Source: an uncultured Pelagibacteraceae bacterium
Lineage (GTDB): Bacteria > Pseudomonadota > Alphaproteobacteria > Pelagibacterales > Pelagibacteraceae
Length of the DNA: 64,000 nt
Assembly: GCA_902590465.1 (NCBI GenBank)
Contig: CACIWX010000003.1
Span: 16,580 to 80,579, forward strand
Direction of reading: 5' to 3'
Part shown: in pieces, positions 10,377-20,373 of the stretch
Numbering within the stretch: position 1 is the first letter of the stretch
Layout: every line of letters starts with the position of its first letter
Notes under the pieces: generated by a model
Databases searched by the model: none
What the model was told of the DNA's origin: nothing
Seen by the model: the letters and a program-made list of their open reading frames with translations, nothing else
Program-made: the position numbers and the translations under genes

Positions 10377-11927
10377 ATGTTAAATAGAGGATTAGATAAA
10401 CTAGAACTGTTAAGAATAGTCGAGGCAGTAGCAAATGAAAAATCTATAGATAAAGAGCTTGTTTTGGGCTCGATGGAAAGCGCTATACAAAAGGCGGCAC
10501 TCACAAAATTTGGAAATGATAATAATATTGAAGTTATTATCGATAGAGAAACTGGTGATATAAAAATTCAAAAAGTTTTGGATATAGTTGAGAAAGTAGA
10601 AGACTCCGCTAGAGAGATAACTTTAGAAGAAGCTCAAAAAAATGATCCAAAAAACAAAACATTAAAAATTGGAGAAAAAATTTTTGAAGAATTACCTCAG
10701 ATTGATTTTGGACGTATCGCGGCTCAAAGTGCAAAACAAGTAATTAGTAGCAGAGTGAGAGAAGCTGAAAAAAATAGGCAATATGAGGATTTTATAGACA
10801 AGCAAGGCCAGATACTAAGTGGTATTATTAAAAGATTAGAATATGGGAATGTAATAGTTGATTTAGGAAAAGCAGAGGGAGTAATTAAAAAAGATGAATT
10901 AATTCCAAGAGAAATTCTAAAAACTGGGGAACGAGTGAAAGCATATTGTTATGAAGTTAGAAAAGAATTAAAAGGTCATCAAATTTTTTTATCAAGAGCG
11001 CACCCACAGTTTCTTGCAAGACTATTTTTTCAAGAAGTCCCAGAAATTTATGAAGGTACAATAGAAATAAAGTCTGTGGCAAGAGATCCAGGAAGTAGAG
11101 CCAAAATTTGTGTGCATTCACAAGACTCATCCATTGATCCTGTTGGTGCATGTGTTGGTATGAGAGGAAGTAGAGTTCAAACAATTGTGAACGAGCTACA
11201 TGGTGAAAAAATTGATATTATTAAATGGACAGAAGATTTACCTACTTTGATTTCAGAGTCTTTATCTCCTGCGGAAATACAAAAAGTTCTTATTGACCAA
11301 GACAACAAAAGAATTGATATAATATTGACAGAGGAAAATTTAAGTAAAGCAATCGGCAGAAGAGGGCAAAATGTTAGGTTAGCTTCTAAATTAACTAACT
11401 ACGAAATAGACATTCTAACAGATAAAGAGGACTCTGAAAGAAGACAAGCTGAATTTAAAGAAAGAACAGAAACGTTAATTAAAAATTTAGAAGTAGATGA
11501 AACTTTAGGCCAACTTTTAGTTTCAGAGGGATTTATTTCAATAGATGAGATTGCTCAATCTAGCCCGGAAAATATTTCTAAAATAGATGCTATAGATGAA
11601 GAAACAGCTAAAGAATTGATTAATAGATCAAAAGAAACTCTGGTAAAAGAAAAAGAGGCCGTAGCACTTAAACTTAAAGAATTAGGAGTAGAAGAAAAAT
11701 TAATTAATATTAAAGGAATGACCCAAGGCATGTTGGTGATATTAGGCCAAAAAAATATTAAAAAACTGAGTGATTTTGCTGACTTATCATCAGATGAGCT
11801 TATAGGTGGATATGATGAGATAAAAGGAAAAAAAATCAGGATCGATGGTTACCTCGAAGAATTCTCTTTATCTCGCAAAGAAGCTGATGAGTTAATAATG
11901 GCCGCAAGAGAGATAGCTTACAAGTAA
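10377..11927 (+). CDS. nusA: Transcription termination/antitermination factor NusA
   Basis: MLNRGLDKLELLRIVEAVANEKSIDKELV; S1/KH domains; start corrected from 10329 (the track start runs through the terminator hairpin); RBS aggaga. Confidence 0.95.
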   Translation: MLNRGLDKLELLRIVEAVANEKSIDKELVLGSMESAIQKAALTKFGNDNNIEVIIDRETGDIKIQKVLDIVEKVEDSAREITLEEAQKNDPKNKTLKIGEKIFEELPQIDFGRIAAQSAKQVISSRVREAEKNRQYEDFIDKQGQILSGIIKRLEYGNVIVDLGKAEGVIKKDELIPREILKTGERVKAYCYEVRKELKGHQIFLSRAHPQFLARLFFQEVPEIYEGTIEIKSVARDPGSRAKICVHSQDSSIDPVGACVGMRGSRVQTIVNELHGEKIDIIKWTEDLPTLISESLSPAEIQKVLIDQDNKRIDIILTEENLSKAIGRRGQNVRLASKLTNYEIDILTDKEDSERRQAEFKERTETLIKNLEVDETLGQLLVSEGFISIDEIAQSSPENISKIDAIDEETAKELINRSKETLVKEKEAVALKLKELGVEEKLINIKGMTQGMLVILGQKNIKKLSDFADLSSDELIGGYDEIKGKKIRIDGYLEEFSLSRKEADELIMAAREIAYK

Positions 11928-11931
11928 TGTT

Positions 11932-14109
11932 ATGGTTAAAGATAAAAAAAAAACACTTACAATTTCATCTGATCTAAAAAAGAAAATTGACACAACTTCC
12001 ATCTCCACTTCAGGTAAAAAATCTTTTTCAGTTGAAAAAAAAAGACCGGTAAGATTAGGTAAACCAATAAAAAATACAACATTGGGAAAAGCAAATTTTA
12101 TTCCAGATAATAAGAAAAAAAACTTTACTAGAAAATTTGTAGAACAACAAGCAACTAAAGATTTTATTAAAAAGGAAAATAAACCTGCAGGAAAAAGTAA
12201 GTTAAAGCTTAAGGGACCTGTCGATAAACGCGATTTTAAACTAACAGTATCTAGAGCATTAAACGTTGAAGAAATAGAGATAAAACAGAGAAGTTTAGCG
12301 TCTGTGAAGAGAGCAAGATTAAAAGAGAAAAAAAAGCCAGATGGAGAAGAAAAGAAAGAATTTAAGAAAGTATTTAGAGAGGTGAAAATACCTGAGCAAA
12401 TTACCATTCAAGAACTGTCAAATAGAATGGCAGAAAAATCGAGCGATATAATTAAATTTTTATTTAATATGAAAGTAGTTGCGACTATTAATCATAATAT
12501 CGATAAAGACACCGCAGAATATATAGTTAAGGAATTTGGCCACAAACCAATTGTAGAAGAAGCACCTTCAATAGTTACTGATAAATCGAAAGAAAAATTT
12601 AAAGGGGAAGTTAAAAGTAGACCACCTGTGGTTACAATCATGGGACATGTAGATCATGGAAAAACATCACTATTAGATTCTCTTAGAGATACAAATGTTG
12701 TATCAGGTGAACACGGGGGCATTACACAACATATTGGTGCATATCAAATTAAAACTGAAGATAATAGATTAATCACTTTTATAGATACACCTGGCCACGC
12801 AGCATTCACAGAAATGAGAGCAAGAGGGTCAAAAATAACAGACATTGTAGTTTTAGTTGTTGCGGCAGATGATGGTATAAAACCGCAGACAATCGAAGCT
12901 ATCAAACACGCTAAAGCTGCGAAAGTACCAATAATTGTAGCAATTAACAAATGTGATTTACCAGAAAAAAAAATAAGTAAAATTAAAAACGAGATGATGC
13001 AATACGAGTTAATTTCTGAAGATTTAAGTGGTGATACATTATTTGTAGAAGTTTCAGCTTTAAAAAAATTAAATTTAGATAAATTGAAAGAGAGCATTCT
13101 TCTCCAATCTGAAATTTTAGATTTAAAAGCTTCTTTTACAGATAAAGCAAAAGGAGTTGTTATAGAGTCAAAAATAGACAAAGGTAAAGGTCCTGTTTCA
13201 ACAATACTTATTAGTAATGGAAAATTAAAGCGTGGTGATCATTTTATTTGCGGTGATACTTGGGGAAAAATAAGAGCGATGATTGATTGTGAAGGAAAAA
13301 TTGTTAATGAGGCTTTACCATCTATGCCAGTAGAAATTCTAGGTATGAATAGCTCTGCTTATGCAGGAGCAGAATTTATTGTAACTGAGGATGAAGATGA
13401 AGCTAAAAAACTTGCAGAATTTAAAAAAAATAATTCAACACAAAATAAAATTATAGCAAAAGATAAAACAACTTTATTTGAAAACGGTAAAGATAAAGAT
13501 GAATTAAATATAATAATTAAATCTGATGTTCAAGGCTCAAACGAGGCATTGAAAATGGCTATAAATAAAATTGATCATAATGAAGTGGAGGCTAAAATAA
13601 TTTTATCTGATATAGGTATGATTAATGAGACAGATGTATCATTAGCAAAAGCATCAAATGCTATACTTATTGGTTTTAATGTAAAGCCTAATAGAGAAGC
13701 AAAAAAATTAGCAGATGAGCAAAAAATTGACATCAAATATTTTAATATAATTTACGAAGCTATAGACTATGTAGAAAAATCATTATCCGGTTTATTAGAA
13801 CCTGATATTAAAGAAACACTCCTAGGAAGTGCTGAAATTCAAAAAATTTTTAAAGTTTCTAATGCAGGAAAAATTGCTGGCTCTAAAGTCATTAGCGGTG
13901 AAATAAAAAGTAAATCAAAAGCAAGAATTATAAGAGATGGCGTCGTTGTATACAGTGGAGAAATCTTATCCATCTATAGAGAAAAAAATCAAGTTAAAGA
14001 GGTTGGCACTGGCTTAGAGTGCGGTATAAGCATAAAAGATTTTATCGATTTTAAGGAAAAAGATGTAATCGAATCTTATTTAGCTGAAAAAATTCAACGA
14101 TCAATCTAG
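11932..14109 (+). CDS. infB: Translation initiation factor IF-2
   Basis: RPPVVTIMGHVDHGKTSLLD; ITFIDTPGHAAFTEMRARG; NKCDLP. Confidence 0.98.
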   Translation: MVKDKKKTLTISSDLKKKIDTTSISTSGKKSFSVEKKRPVRLGKPIKNTTLGKANFIPDNKKKNFTRKFVEQQATKDFIKKENKPAGKSKLKLKGPVDKRDFKLTVSRALNVEEIEIKQRSLASVKRARLKEKKKPDGEEKKEFKKVFREVKIPEQITIQELSNRMAEKSSDIIKFLFNMKVVATINHNIDKDTAEYIVKEFGHKPIVEEAPSIVTDKSKEKFKGEVKSRPPVVTIMGHVDHGKTSLLDSLRDTNVVSGEHGGITQHIGAYQIKTEDNRLITFIDTPGHAAFTEMRARGSKITDIVVLVVAADDGIKPQTIEAIKHAKAAKVPIIVAINKCDLPEKKISKIKNEMMQYELISEDLSGDTLFVEVSALKKLNLDKLKESILLQSEILDLKASFTDKAKGVVIESKIDKGKGPVSTILISNGKLKRGDHFICGDTWGKIRAMIDCEGKIVNEALPSMPVEILGMNSSAYAGAEFIVTEDEDEAKKLAEFKKNNSTQNKIIAKDKTTLFENGKDKDELNIIIKSDVQGSNEALKMAINKIDHNEVEAKIILSDIGMINETDVSLAKASNAILIGFNVKPNREAKKLADEQKIDIKYFNIIYEAIDYVEKSLSGLLEPDIKETLLGSAEIQKIFKVSNAGKIAGSKVISGEIKSKSKARIIRDGVVVYSGEILSIYREKNQVKEVGTGLECGISIKDFIDFKEKDVIESYLAEKIQRSI

Positions 14110-14110
14110 A

Positions 14111-14512
14111 ATGATGTCTAATCAATCAAACCATAAACCATTTAGTCAGAGACAATTGAGAGTTGGAGAGCTTATAAAACAAAATTTAGGAGAGCTTTTT
14201 ATTCGTAACGAGGCTAAAATTCCGTCAATAAACTCAAAATTGATTACTGTAACTGAAGTAAGAATGACACCAGATTTAAAAACAGCTAGAGTTTACGTTA
14301 TTCCTTTAGGGGGGGCAGATACCAAAGAAATAGTTAAAATCTTGACGGAGAACTCACATCTTGTTAGAAGAGCTTTGTCTAAAAGATTAGATATAAAGTT
14401 TCTTCCTAAACTCATATTTGTTGAAGATAATTCATTCGAATATGCTGAAAAGATTGAAAAGATTATAAAAAAGAATAAGGAAAATGATAAGCAAAAAAAA
14501 AGATACAATTAA
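14111..14512 (+). CDS. rbfA: Ribosome-binding factor A
   Basis: SQRQLRVGELIKQNLGELF...VTEVRMTPDLKTARVYVIPLG. Confidence 0.92.
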   Translation: MMSNQSNHKPFSQRQLRVGELIKQNLGELFIRNEAKIPSINSKLITVTEVRMTPDLKTARVYVIPLGGADTKEIVKILTENSHLVRRALSKRLDIKFLPKLIFVEDNSFEYAEKIEKIIKKNKENDKQKKRYN

Positions 14513-14744
14513 ATCATTAGCCATTCATAATAAGGATGTTGGCTCTACGGAAATACAAATTGGACTGCTTACTGATAAAATAACTAAATTATCGGAGCAT
14601 TTTAAAAAATTTAAAAAGGATAAACATTCAACTTTAGGTTTGACAAAATCTGTTAATAAAAGAAAAAAACTTCTTACTTACCTTAAAAAGAAAAATGTTG
14701 AGTCCTATCAGAAGGTCATCAAACAATTAAATTTAAGGAAATAA
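14484..14744 (+). CDS. rpsO: 30S ribosomal protein S15
   Basis: [37 protein letters not shown]...[11 protein letters not shown]; overlaps the rbfA 3' end by 29 bp. Confidence 0.95.
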   Translation: MISKKKDTIKSLAIHNKDVGSTEIQIGLLTDKITKLSEHFKKFKKDKHSTLGLTKSVNKRKKLLTYLKKKNVESYQKVIKQLNLRK

Positions 14745-16816
14745 TGTTCAAAATACATAAAGAAGAATTAGAAGTTAATGGTAAAAAATTAACTTTAGAG
14801 ACCGGCAAAATAGCACGTCAAGCAGATGGAGCGATAATCGCCTCTTTGGGAGAAACTGTAGTGATAGCAACAGCAGTAGGTGCAAAAAAATTAAATGAAG
14901 GACAAGATTACTTTCCATTATCAGTTAATTACCAAGAAAAATATTATGCTGCAGGAAAAATTCCAGGAGGATATTTTAAAAGAGAAGCAAGGCCTACAGA
15001 GGCAGAAACTTTAATATCAAGATTGATAGATAGACCTATCAGACCTCTATTTCCCTCAAGCTTTATGAATGAAGTTCAATTACTACCAACTGTTTTATCA
15101 TATGATGGGGAAAACCAACCTGATATACTTTCTATAATTGCTTCATCAGCGGCACTTGCAATATCCGGATTACCATTTCAAGGACCGATTGCTGCTAGTA
15201 GAGTTGGATATAAAGACGGAAAATATTTATTAAATCCATCAATTGAAGAGTTGAAAGAATCAAAGTTAGATTTAGTAGTTGCTGGTACAAAGGATGCAGT
15301 TTTAATGGTTGAGTCAGAAACATCGGGATTATCTGAAAAAATAATGTTAGATGCAGTAAAATTTGGTCATGAGAAATTTATACCAGTTATTGAAGCCATT
15401 GAAAAATTAGCAAAAAAAGCCGGTAAGTCTAAGTGGGAGGTTGAAGAGATTGATCATTCTGAGATTAAAAAGAAAATATCTAATAAATTTGAAAAAGGTT
15501 TAAGAATTGCTTTTGGGGAAATCGACAAGAAAAAAAGGTCAACAGCTATTTCTGAAATAGAGACTCAATGTAAAGAAATGTTTGCAGAAGACGAAAACGT
15601 AACTGAAAATCAAGCAATGGCTCAATTAAAATCTCTTGAAAAAGATATAGTTAGAACTGCAATTTTAAAAGACAAAAAAAGAATCGATGGTAGAGGTCTT
15701 GCTGATGTAAGACAAATTAAGTGTGAAGTGGGTGTGCTTCCTAGAACTCATGGGTCAGCTCTCTTCACGAGAGGAGAGACGCAAGCTTTAGTGGTCACAA
15801 CTTTAGGAATGTCAGATGATGAGCAAAGATTAGAAAGTCTTGATGGAATGCAAAGGTCAAACTTTATGTTACATTATAATTTTCCGCCATTCTCAGTAGG
15901 AGAATGTGGAAGAATAGGCACTGGAAGAAGAGAGATAGGACACGGTAAATTAGCTTGGAGAGCAATTAACTCTTCATTACCTTTGAAAGAAAATTTTCCT
16001 TATACATTGAGAGTTGTTTCAGAAATAACGGAGTCTAACGGGTCTTCATCTATGGCCACAGTTTGTGGAACCTCACTTTCACTAATGGATGCAGGAGTTC
16101 CAATTAAAGAACCAGTAGCTGGGATAGCAATGGGGTTAATTAAAGAAGGTGATGATTTTTCTGTTCTTTCAGACATTTTAGGGGATGAGGATCATCTAGG
16201 TGATATGGATTTTAAAGTTGCGGGCACTAAAGATGGTATTACCTCTCTTCAGATGGACATAAAGATTACAGGCATTACTTTTGAGATCATGGAAAAAGCT
16301 TTAAATCAAGCTAAAGATGGAAGGGAGCACATCCTTGGTGAGATGAACAAAGCGATCAAAACATCAAGAAAAGAATTTTCAAAGCACACACCTAAAATGG
16401 AAACAATAAAAGTTGATAAGAAAGATATTGCAACAGTAATTGGCAAGGGAGGGGCAACTATAAGAGAAATTGTTGAAACATCCGGAGCAAAAGTCGATGT
16501 CAAAGATACAGGCGAAGTAACAGTTGCTGCACCAGATGAAGCCTCAAGGAACAAAGCTATAGAGTTTATTAAAAATTTGATTGCTAAACCCGAAATGGGA
16601 AAAATTTACAAAGGCAAAGTCGTAAAAATCATGGAGTTCGGAGCATTTGTTAATTTTTTGGGTAAACAAGACGGACTAGTTCATATTTCTGAATTAGCTA
16701 ACAAAAGAGTTGCTAAAGTAGGCGACGTGGTAAAAGAGGGTGACGAAGTTTCTGTTAAAGTTGTTGGATTTGATAGAGGGAAAGTAAAATTATCGATGAA
16801 ACAAGCTTCCGCTTAG
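14744..16816 (+). CDS. pnp: Polyribonucleotide nucleotidyltransferase
   Basis: [21 protein letters not shown]...; C-terminal KH ([12 protein letters not shown]) and S1 ([17 protein letters not shown]). Confidence 0.98.
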   Translation: MFKIHKEELEVNGKKLTLETGKIARQADGAIIASLGETVVIATAVGAKKLNEGQDYFPLSVNYQEKYYAAGKIPGGYFKREARPTEAETLISRLIDRPIRPLFPSSFMNEVQLLPTVLSYDGENQPDILSIIASSAALAISGLPFQGPIAASRVGYKDGKYLLNPSIEELKESKLDLVVAGTKDAVLMVESETSGLSEKIMLDAVKFGHEKFIPVIEAIEKLAKKAGKSKWEVEEIDHSEIKKKISNKFEKGLRIAFGEIDKKKRSTAISEIETQCKEMFAEDENVTENQAMAQLKSLEKDIVRTAILKDKKRIDGRGLADVRQIKCEVGVLPRTHGSALFTRGETQALVVTTLGMSDDEQRLESLDGMQRSNFMLHYNFPPFSVGECGRIGTGRREIGHGKLAWRAINSSLPLKENFPYTLRVVSEITESNGSSSMATVCGTSLSLMDAGVPIKEPVAGIAMGLIKEGDDFSVLSDILGDEDHLGDMDFKVAGTKDGITSLQMDIKITGITFEIMEKALNQAKDGREHILGEMNKAIKTSRKEFSKHTPKMETIKVDKKDIATVIGKGGATIREIVETSGAKVDVKDTGEVTVAAPDEASRNKAIEFIKNLIAKPEMGKIYKGKVVKIMEFGAFVNFLGKQDGLVHISELANKRVAKVGDVVKEGDEVSVKVVGFDRGKVKLSMKQASA

Positions 16817-17598
16817 GCCATATTTTTAGGATCAGGCATTCCCACTTTATTGTATCCAGCATCGACATAGTGAATTTCACCAGTTACACCAGCAGCAAGA
16901 CTGCTTAGCAAATATAGAGCAGAATTTCCAACATCGTGAATATCTACATTCCTTTTTAAAAATGAGTGATCCTCATTCCATTTATATAAAAATTTTGCAT
17001 CTCCTATTGCTGATGCCGCTAAAGTTTTAATCGGTCCTGCGCTTATAGCATTTACTCTTATTCTTTTCCCCCCAAGATCTCTTGCTAAATATTTGACACT
17101 TGCTTCTAATGCAGATTTACAAACACCCATAACATTGTAATTAGGAATAGCTTTAGTTGACTCGTAAGTAAGTGTTAACAAACTCCCACCTTCTTTCATT
17201 ACTTTAGATGCCTCTTTAGAAACTTCTGTGAATGAAAAACATGATATAAGCATACTTTTAAGAAAATTTTCTCTTGTAGTGTTCAAATATTCTCCAGATA
17301 GTTCAGATTTGTCAGAGAAAGCTACCGCATGAACAACAAAATCAATCTCACCCCAATTAGATTTAATATCCTCAAAAAGTTTTACAATTTCTTCTTTTTT
17401 TTCTACATCACAACTAAAAGTGGTCTTTGAGTTCAGTTTTTCTGCTAAGGGTATTACTCTTTTTTTAAGAGCATCACCAAGGTAGGTAAAAGCTAGATCA
17501 GCACCAGCTTCAGCAAGTTTTTGAGAAATTCCCCAGGCAATTGACCTTTCGTTGGCTACTCCCATAATTAATCCTTTTTTTCCTTTCATTAAACTCAT
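16813..17598 (-). CDS. fabI: Enoyl-ACP reductase (NADH), FabI
   Basis: [21 protein letters not shown].(C)K catalytic region; [12 protein letters not shown]. Confidence 0.95.
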   Translation of the reverse strand: MSLMKGKKGLIMGVANERSIAWGISQKLAEAGADLAFTYLGDALKKRVIPLAEKLNSKTTFSCDVEKKEEIVKLFEDIKSNWGEIDFVVHAVAFSDKSELSGEYLNTTRENFLKSMLISCFSFTEVSKEASKVMKEGGSLLTLTYESTKAIPNYNVMGVCKSALEASVKYLARDLGGKRIRVNAISAGPIKTLAASAIGDAKFLYKWNEDHSFLKRNVDIHDVGNSALYLLSSLAAGVTGEIHYVDAGYNKVGMPDPKNMA

Positions 17599-17600
17599 AA

Positions 17601-18812
17601 TTATACCTTTTCAAAAATTAGTGTAGCATTTGTACCACCAAACCCAAAACTATTAGACATGACTGTATTTAGTGAGGCTCCTTTTTCAGTTTTAGTTACT
17701 ATGGGAAATTTTTTTGCTTCATCATCCATTTCATTAATATTTGCTGAACCAGTAATAAAATTATTTTTCATCATAATTAAACAATAAATAGCTTCATGCA
17801 CTGATGCTGCACCTAAGGGGTGTCCTGATAATGATTTAGTTGAGCTAATTTTAGGTATGTTTTCTCCAAAGGTGTTTTTTACTGCGTTAAGCTCTGTTAT
17901 ATCTCCTACAGGAGTAGAAGTTCCATGGGTATTTATATAATCAATTTTATTTTTTGAAGTTGCCAATGCCATTTTCATACATCTAACAGCTCCTTCGCCT
18001 GAGGGTGCTACCATGTCATAACCATCAGAAGTTGCTCCGTAACCCGTAAGTTCAGCATATATTTTTGCACCTCTTGCTTTAGCGTGCTCATATTCCTCGA
18101 GAACTAGGACACCAGCACCACCAGCTATAACAAATCCATCCCTAGTTTTATCGTAAGCTCTTGATGCAGTCTCTGGCTTATCATTATACTTTGAAGATAA
18201 AGCCGTCATAGCGTCAAACATTGCAGTCATTGCCCAATGAATTTCTTCGCTACCACCGGCAAAAACGATATTTTGTTTACCCATTTGAATTAGCTCCATT
18301 GAATTTCCAATACAGTGTCCACTTGTTGCGCATGCAGAGCTCATTGTGTAATTAGTTCCTTTAATTTTAAAAGGGACAGCAAGTGTTGCTGAAGCTGTAC
18401 TGCCCATTGTTCTTGGTACAATAAAAGGTCCCATAAGTTTTGGTGTTTTAGCCCTAGTTTTGTCAGCTGCAAGAATTACATTTTCAATTGAGGGTCCACC
18501 AGATCCCATGATAATACCAGTTTTAAAGTTACTTACTTCTTTATCTTCTAATCCGGAGTCTTTAATAGCTTCTTTCATTGCAATATAATTGTATGCAGAC
18601 CCAGAACCCATAAATCTTATTGTTTTTCTATCTACGAAATCTGAAAGTTTTATATTTGGTTTTCCATGAACATGACTTTTTAGATTATGCTCTTTATATT
18701 CTCCAGCAAAAGAAATTCCTGATTTTGAATTAAGTAGAGATTGATGAACTTCCTCTTGGTTATTACCAAGACATGATACAATTCCTAAACCTGTTATTAC
18801 AACTCTTCTCAT
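17601..18812 (-). CDS. fabB: 3-oxoacyl-ACP synthase I
   Basis: [41 protein letters not shown]; adjacent to fabA. Confidence 0.95.
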   Translation of the reverse strand: MRRVVITGLGIVSCLGNNQEEVHQSLLNSKSGISFAGEYKEHNLKSHVHGKPNIKLSDFVDRKTIRFMGSGSAYNYIAMKEAIKDSGLEDKEVSNFKTGIIMGSGGPSIENVILAADKTRAKTPKLMGPFIVPRTMGSTASATLAVPFKIKGTNYTMSSACATSGHCIGNSMELIQMGKQNIVFAGGSEEIHWAMTAMFDAMTALSSKYNDKPETASRAYDKTRDGFVIAGGAGVLVLEEYEHAKARGAKIYAELTGYGATSDGYDMVAPSGEGAVRCMKMALATSKNKIDYINTHGTSTPVGDITELNAVKNTFGENIPKISSTKSLSGHPLGAASVHEAIYCLIMMKNNFITGSANINEMDDEAKKFPIVTKTEKGASLNTVMSNSFGFGGTNATLIFEKV

Positions 18813-19312
18813 TATTTGAATAATCCTACTTTTAAATTTTCAGCTTTATAAATAATTTTGCCGTCTGCACCTAACACTCCGTTAGCTAATCCAACAGTTG
18901 TTCCCTCTTTTTTAAGAATTCTTTTCATATTTATTTCATAAGTAGCCATTTTAGCATTTTTAAGAACTTCTCCAGTAAATTTTACAGAATTCACTCCTAA
19001 AGCTCTGCCCTTTCCAGGTTCACCAGTCCAACCTAAAAAAAAACCAACTAATTGCCACATTGCATCCAACCCTAGGCAACCAGGCATAACGGGATCACCT
19101 TGAAAGTGACAATCAAAAAACCATAAATTATCCTTAATATCAAGCTCTGCTTTAATAATTCCTTTTTTAAATTCGCCACTTTTATTATCTATTTTAGTAA
19201 TTCTATCAAACATTAACATAGGGGGTAGAGGGAGTTTAGCGTTTCCTTCTCCAAACAAATCGCCTTTACCACACGCAATTAATTCCTCATATGTAAAACT
19301 GTTTTTTTGCAT
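18812..19312 (-). CDS. fabA: 3-hydroxydecanoyl-ACP dehydratase/isomerase
   Basis: [54 protein letters not shown]. Confidence 0.96.
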   Translation of the reverse strand: MQKNSFTYEELIACGKGDLFGEGNAKLPLPPMLMFDRITKIDNKSGEFKKGIIKAELDIKDNLWFFDCHFQGDPVMPGCLGLDAMWQLVGFFLGWTGEPGKGRALGVNSVKFTGEVLKNAKMATYEINMKRILKKEGTTVGLANGVLGADGKIIYKAENLKVGLFK

Positions 19313-19362
19313 AATTAAAAATAACTTTTACTTGATTTATGAATTTAATTATATATATATAG

Positions 19363-19379
19363 TTTAGAACGATTATAAA
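19363..19379. promoter_or_regulatory. Irr/ICE-box-like operator 1 (fabA-irr divergent region)
   Basis: TTTAGAACGATTATAAA, 17-bp imperfect inverted repeat; same motif occurs twice in front of rubrerythrin. Confidence 0.75.
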
Positions 19380-19402
19380 TTATATATTAAAAATTTGATA
19401 TA

Positions 19403-19831
19403 ATGGATAAAAAGAAAGATTTTGCAGATATATTAAGAAGCTCAGGATTAAGACCAACAAAACAAAGATTAAAGTTGGCGGAATTTTTATTTAACAGAGA
19501 TAAAACTTTCCATTTTTCCGTAGAAAACTTAAACAAGTCAATTAATAAAAAAAATTCAGAAGATAAAATAGCACTAGCTACTATTTATAATACTGTTCAT
19601 GCATTTAAAAAAGCTGGCCATTTAAAAGAAATCTTAATAAAAGATGGTAAAAATTATTTTGATACTAACACATCTTCTCATCACCATTTTTACGACGAAG
19701 CAAACAATGAGCTAATAGATATTGAAAACAATAAAATAGAATTAAAAAAATTTCCGATCCCACCTAGAGGAAAATCTATTAAAGATGTTAATGTAATCAT
19801 TAGCGTTGATAATGATAATCAAAATCACTAG
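19403..19831 (+). CDS. irr: Iron response regulator Irr (Fur superfamily)
   Basis: LRSSGLRPTKQRLKLAEFLF; ALATIYNTVHAFKKAGHLKEI; NYFDTNTSSHHHFYDEANNELIDI with the Irr-type HHH motif; PIPPRGKSIKDVNVII. Confidence 0.9.
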   Translation: MDKKKDFADILRSSGLRPTKQRLKLAEFLFNRDKTFHFSVENLNKSINKKNSEDKIALATIYNTVHAFKKAGHLKEILIKDGKNYFDTNTSSHHHFYDEANNELIDIENNKIELKKFPIPPRGKSIKDVNVIISVDNDNQNH

Positions 19832-19848
19832 TTTATAATCATTCTAAA
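19832..19848. promoter_or_regulatory. Irr/ICE-box-like operator 2 (upstream of the rubrerythrin -35)
   Basis: TTTATAATCATTCTAAA; its reverse complement TTTAGAATGATTATAAA matches operator 1 at 15 of 17 positions. Confidence 0.75.
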
Positions 19849-19852
19849 GTAC

Positions 19853-19882
19853 TTGACATGCAGTTTAGAATCATTATATCAT
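19853..19882 (+). promoter_or_regulatory. Predicted rubrerythrin promoter
   Basis: TTGACA (19853-19858) and TATCAT (19877-19882), 18-bp spacing, ahead of RBS aaaggag. Confidence 0.6.
19864..19880. promoter_or_regulatory. Irr/ICE-box-like operator 3 (inside the rubrerythrin promoter spacer/-10)
   Basis: TTTAGAATCATTATATC, imperfect copy of operators 1 and 2. Confidence 0.65.
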
Positions 19883-19903
19883 ATTAAAAACAAAGGAGAT
19901 AAC

Positions 19904-20320
19904 ATGGCACTTAAAGGTTCAAAAACAGAAGAAAATTTAAAAGCTGCTTTCGCTGGTGAAAGCCAAGCTAACCGAAGATATCTTTACTTCGCCCAAAAAG
20001 CTGACGTAGAAGGTTACAACGATGTTGCATCAGTTTTTAGGTCAACAGCAGAAGGTGAAACTGGTCATGCTCATGGTCACTTAGAATATTTAGAGGAAGT
20101 AGGTGATCCAGCAACTGGTAAACCAATCGGTGAAACAAAAGCAAATTTAGCTTCAGCTGTTGCGGGAGAAACGCATGAATATACAGATATGTATCCCGGT
20201 ATGGCAAAGACAGCTAGAGATGAAGGTTTTGATGAAATAGCAGACTGGTTTGAAACGCTTGCTAAAGCAGAAAAATCACATGCTGGAAAATTTCAAAAAA
20301 CTTTAGAGTCAATTAAGTAA
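19904..20320 (+). CDS. rbr: Rubrerythrin
   Basis: KAAFAGESQANRRYLYFAQKADVEGY...VFRSTAEGETGHAHGHLEYL; start corrected to 19904 (RBS aaaggagat). Confidence 0.93.
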   Translation: MALKGSKTEENLKAAFAGESQANRRYLYFAQKADVEGYNDVASVFRSTAEGETGHAHGHLEYLEEVGDPATGKPIGETKANLASAVAGETHEYTDMYPGMAKTARDEGFDEIADWFETLAKAEKSHAGKFQKTLESIK

Positions 20321-20327
20321 TCAACAA

Positions 20328-20359
20328 TTTTGCGGTGGAACTTTTGTTCCACCACAAAA
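20328..20359. other. Strong intercistronic inverted repeat
   Basis: TTTTGcGGTGGAAC-TTTT-GTTCCACCaCAAAA; 13 pairs plus one C.A mismatch (a G.U wobble on the minus strand); no T-run on +. Confidence 0.8.
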
Positions 20360-20373
20360 ATCAAAGAAATCAA

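Noticed and set aside
19853-19903. ORF-track N-terminal extension of rubrerythrin
   Set aside because: It translates the promoter and operator; conserved rubrerythrin sequence and RBS place the start at 19904.
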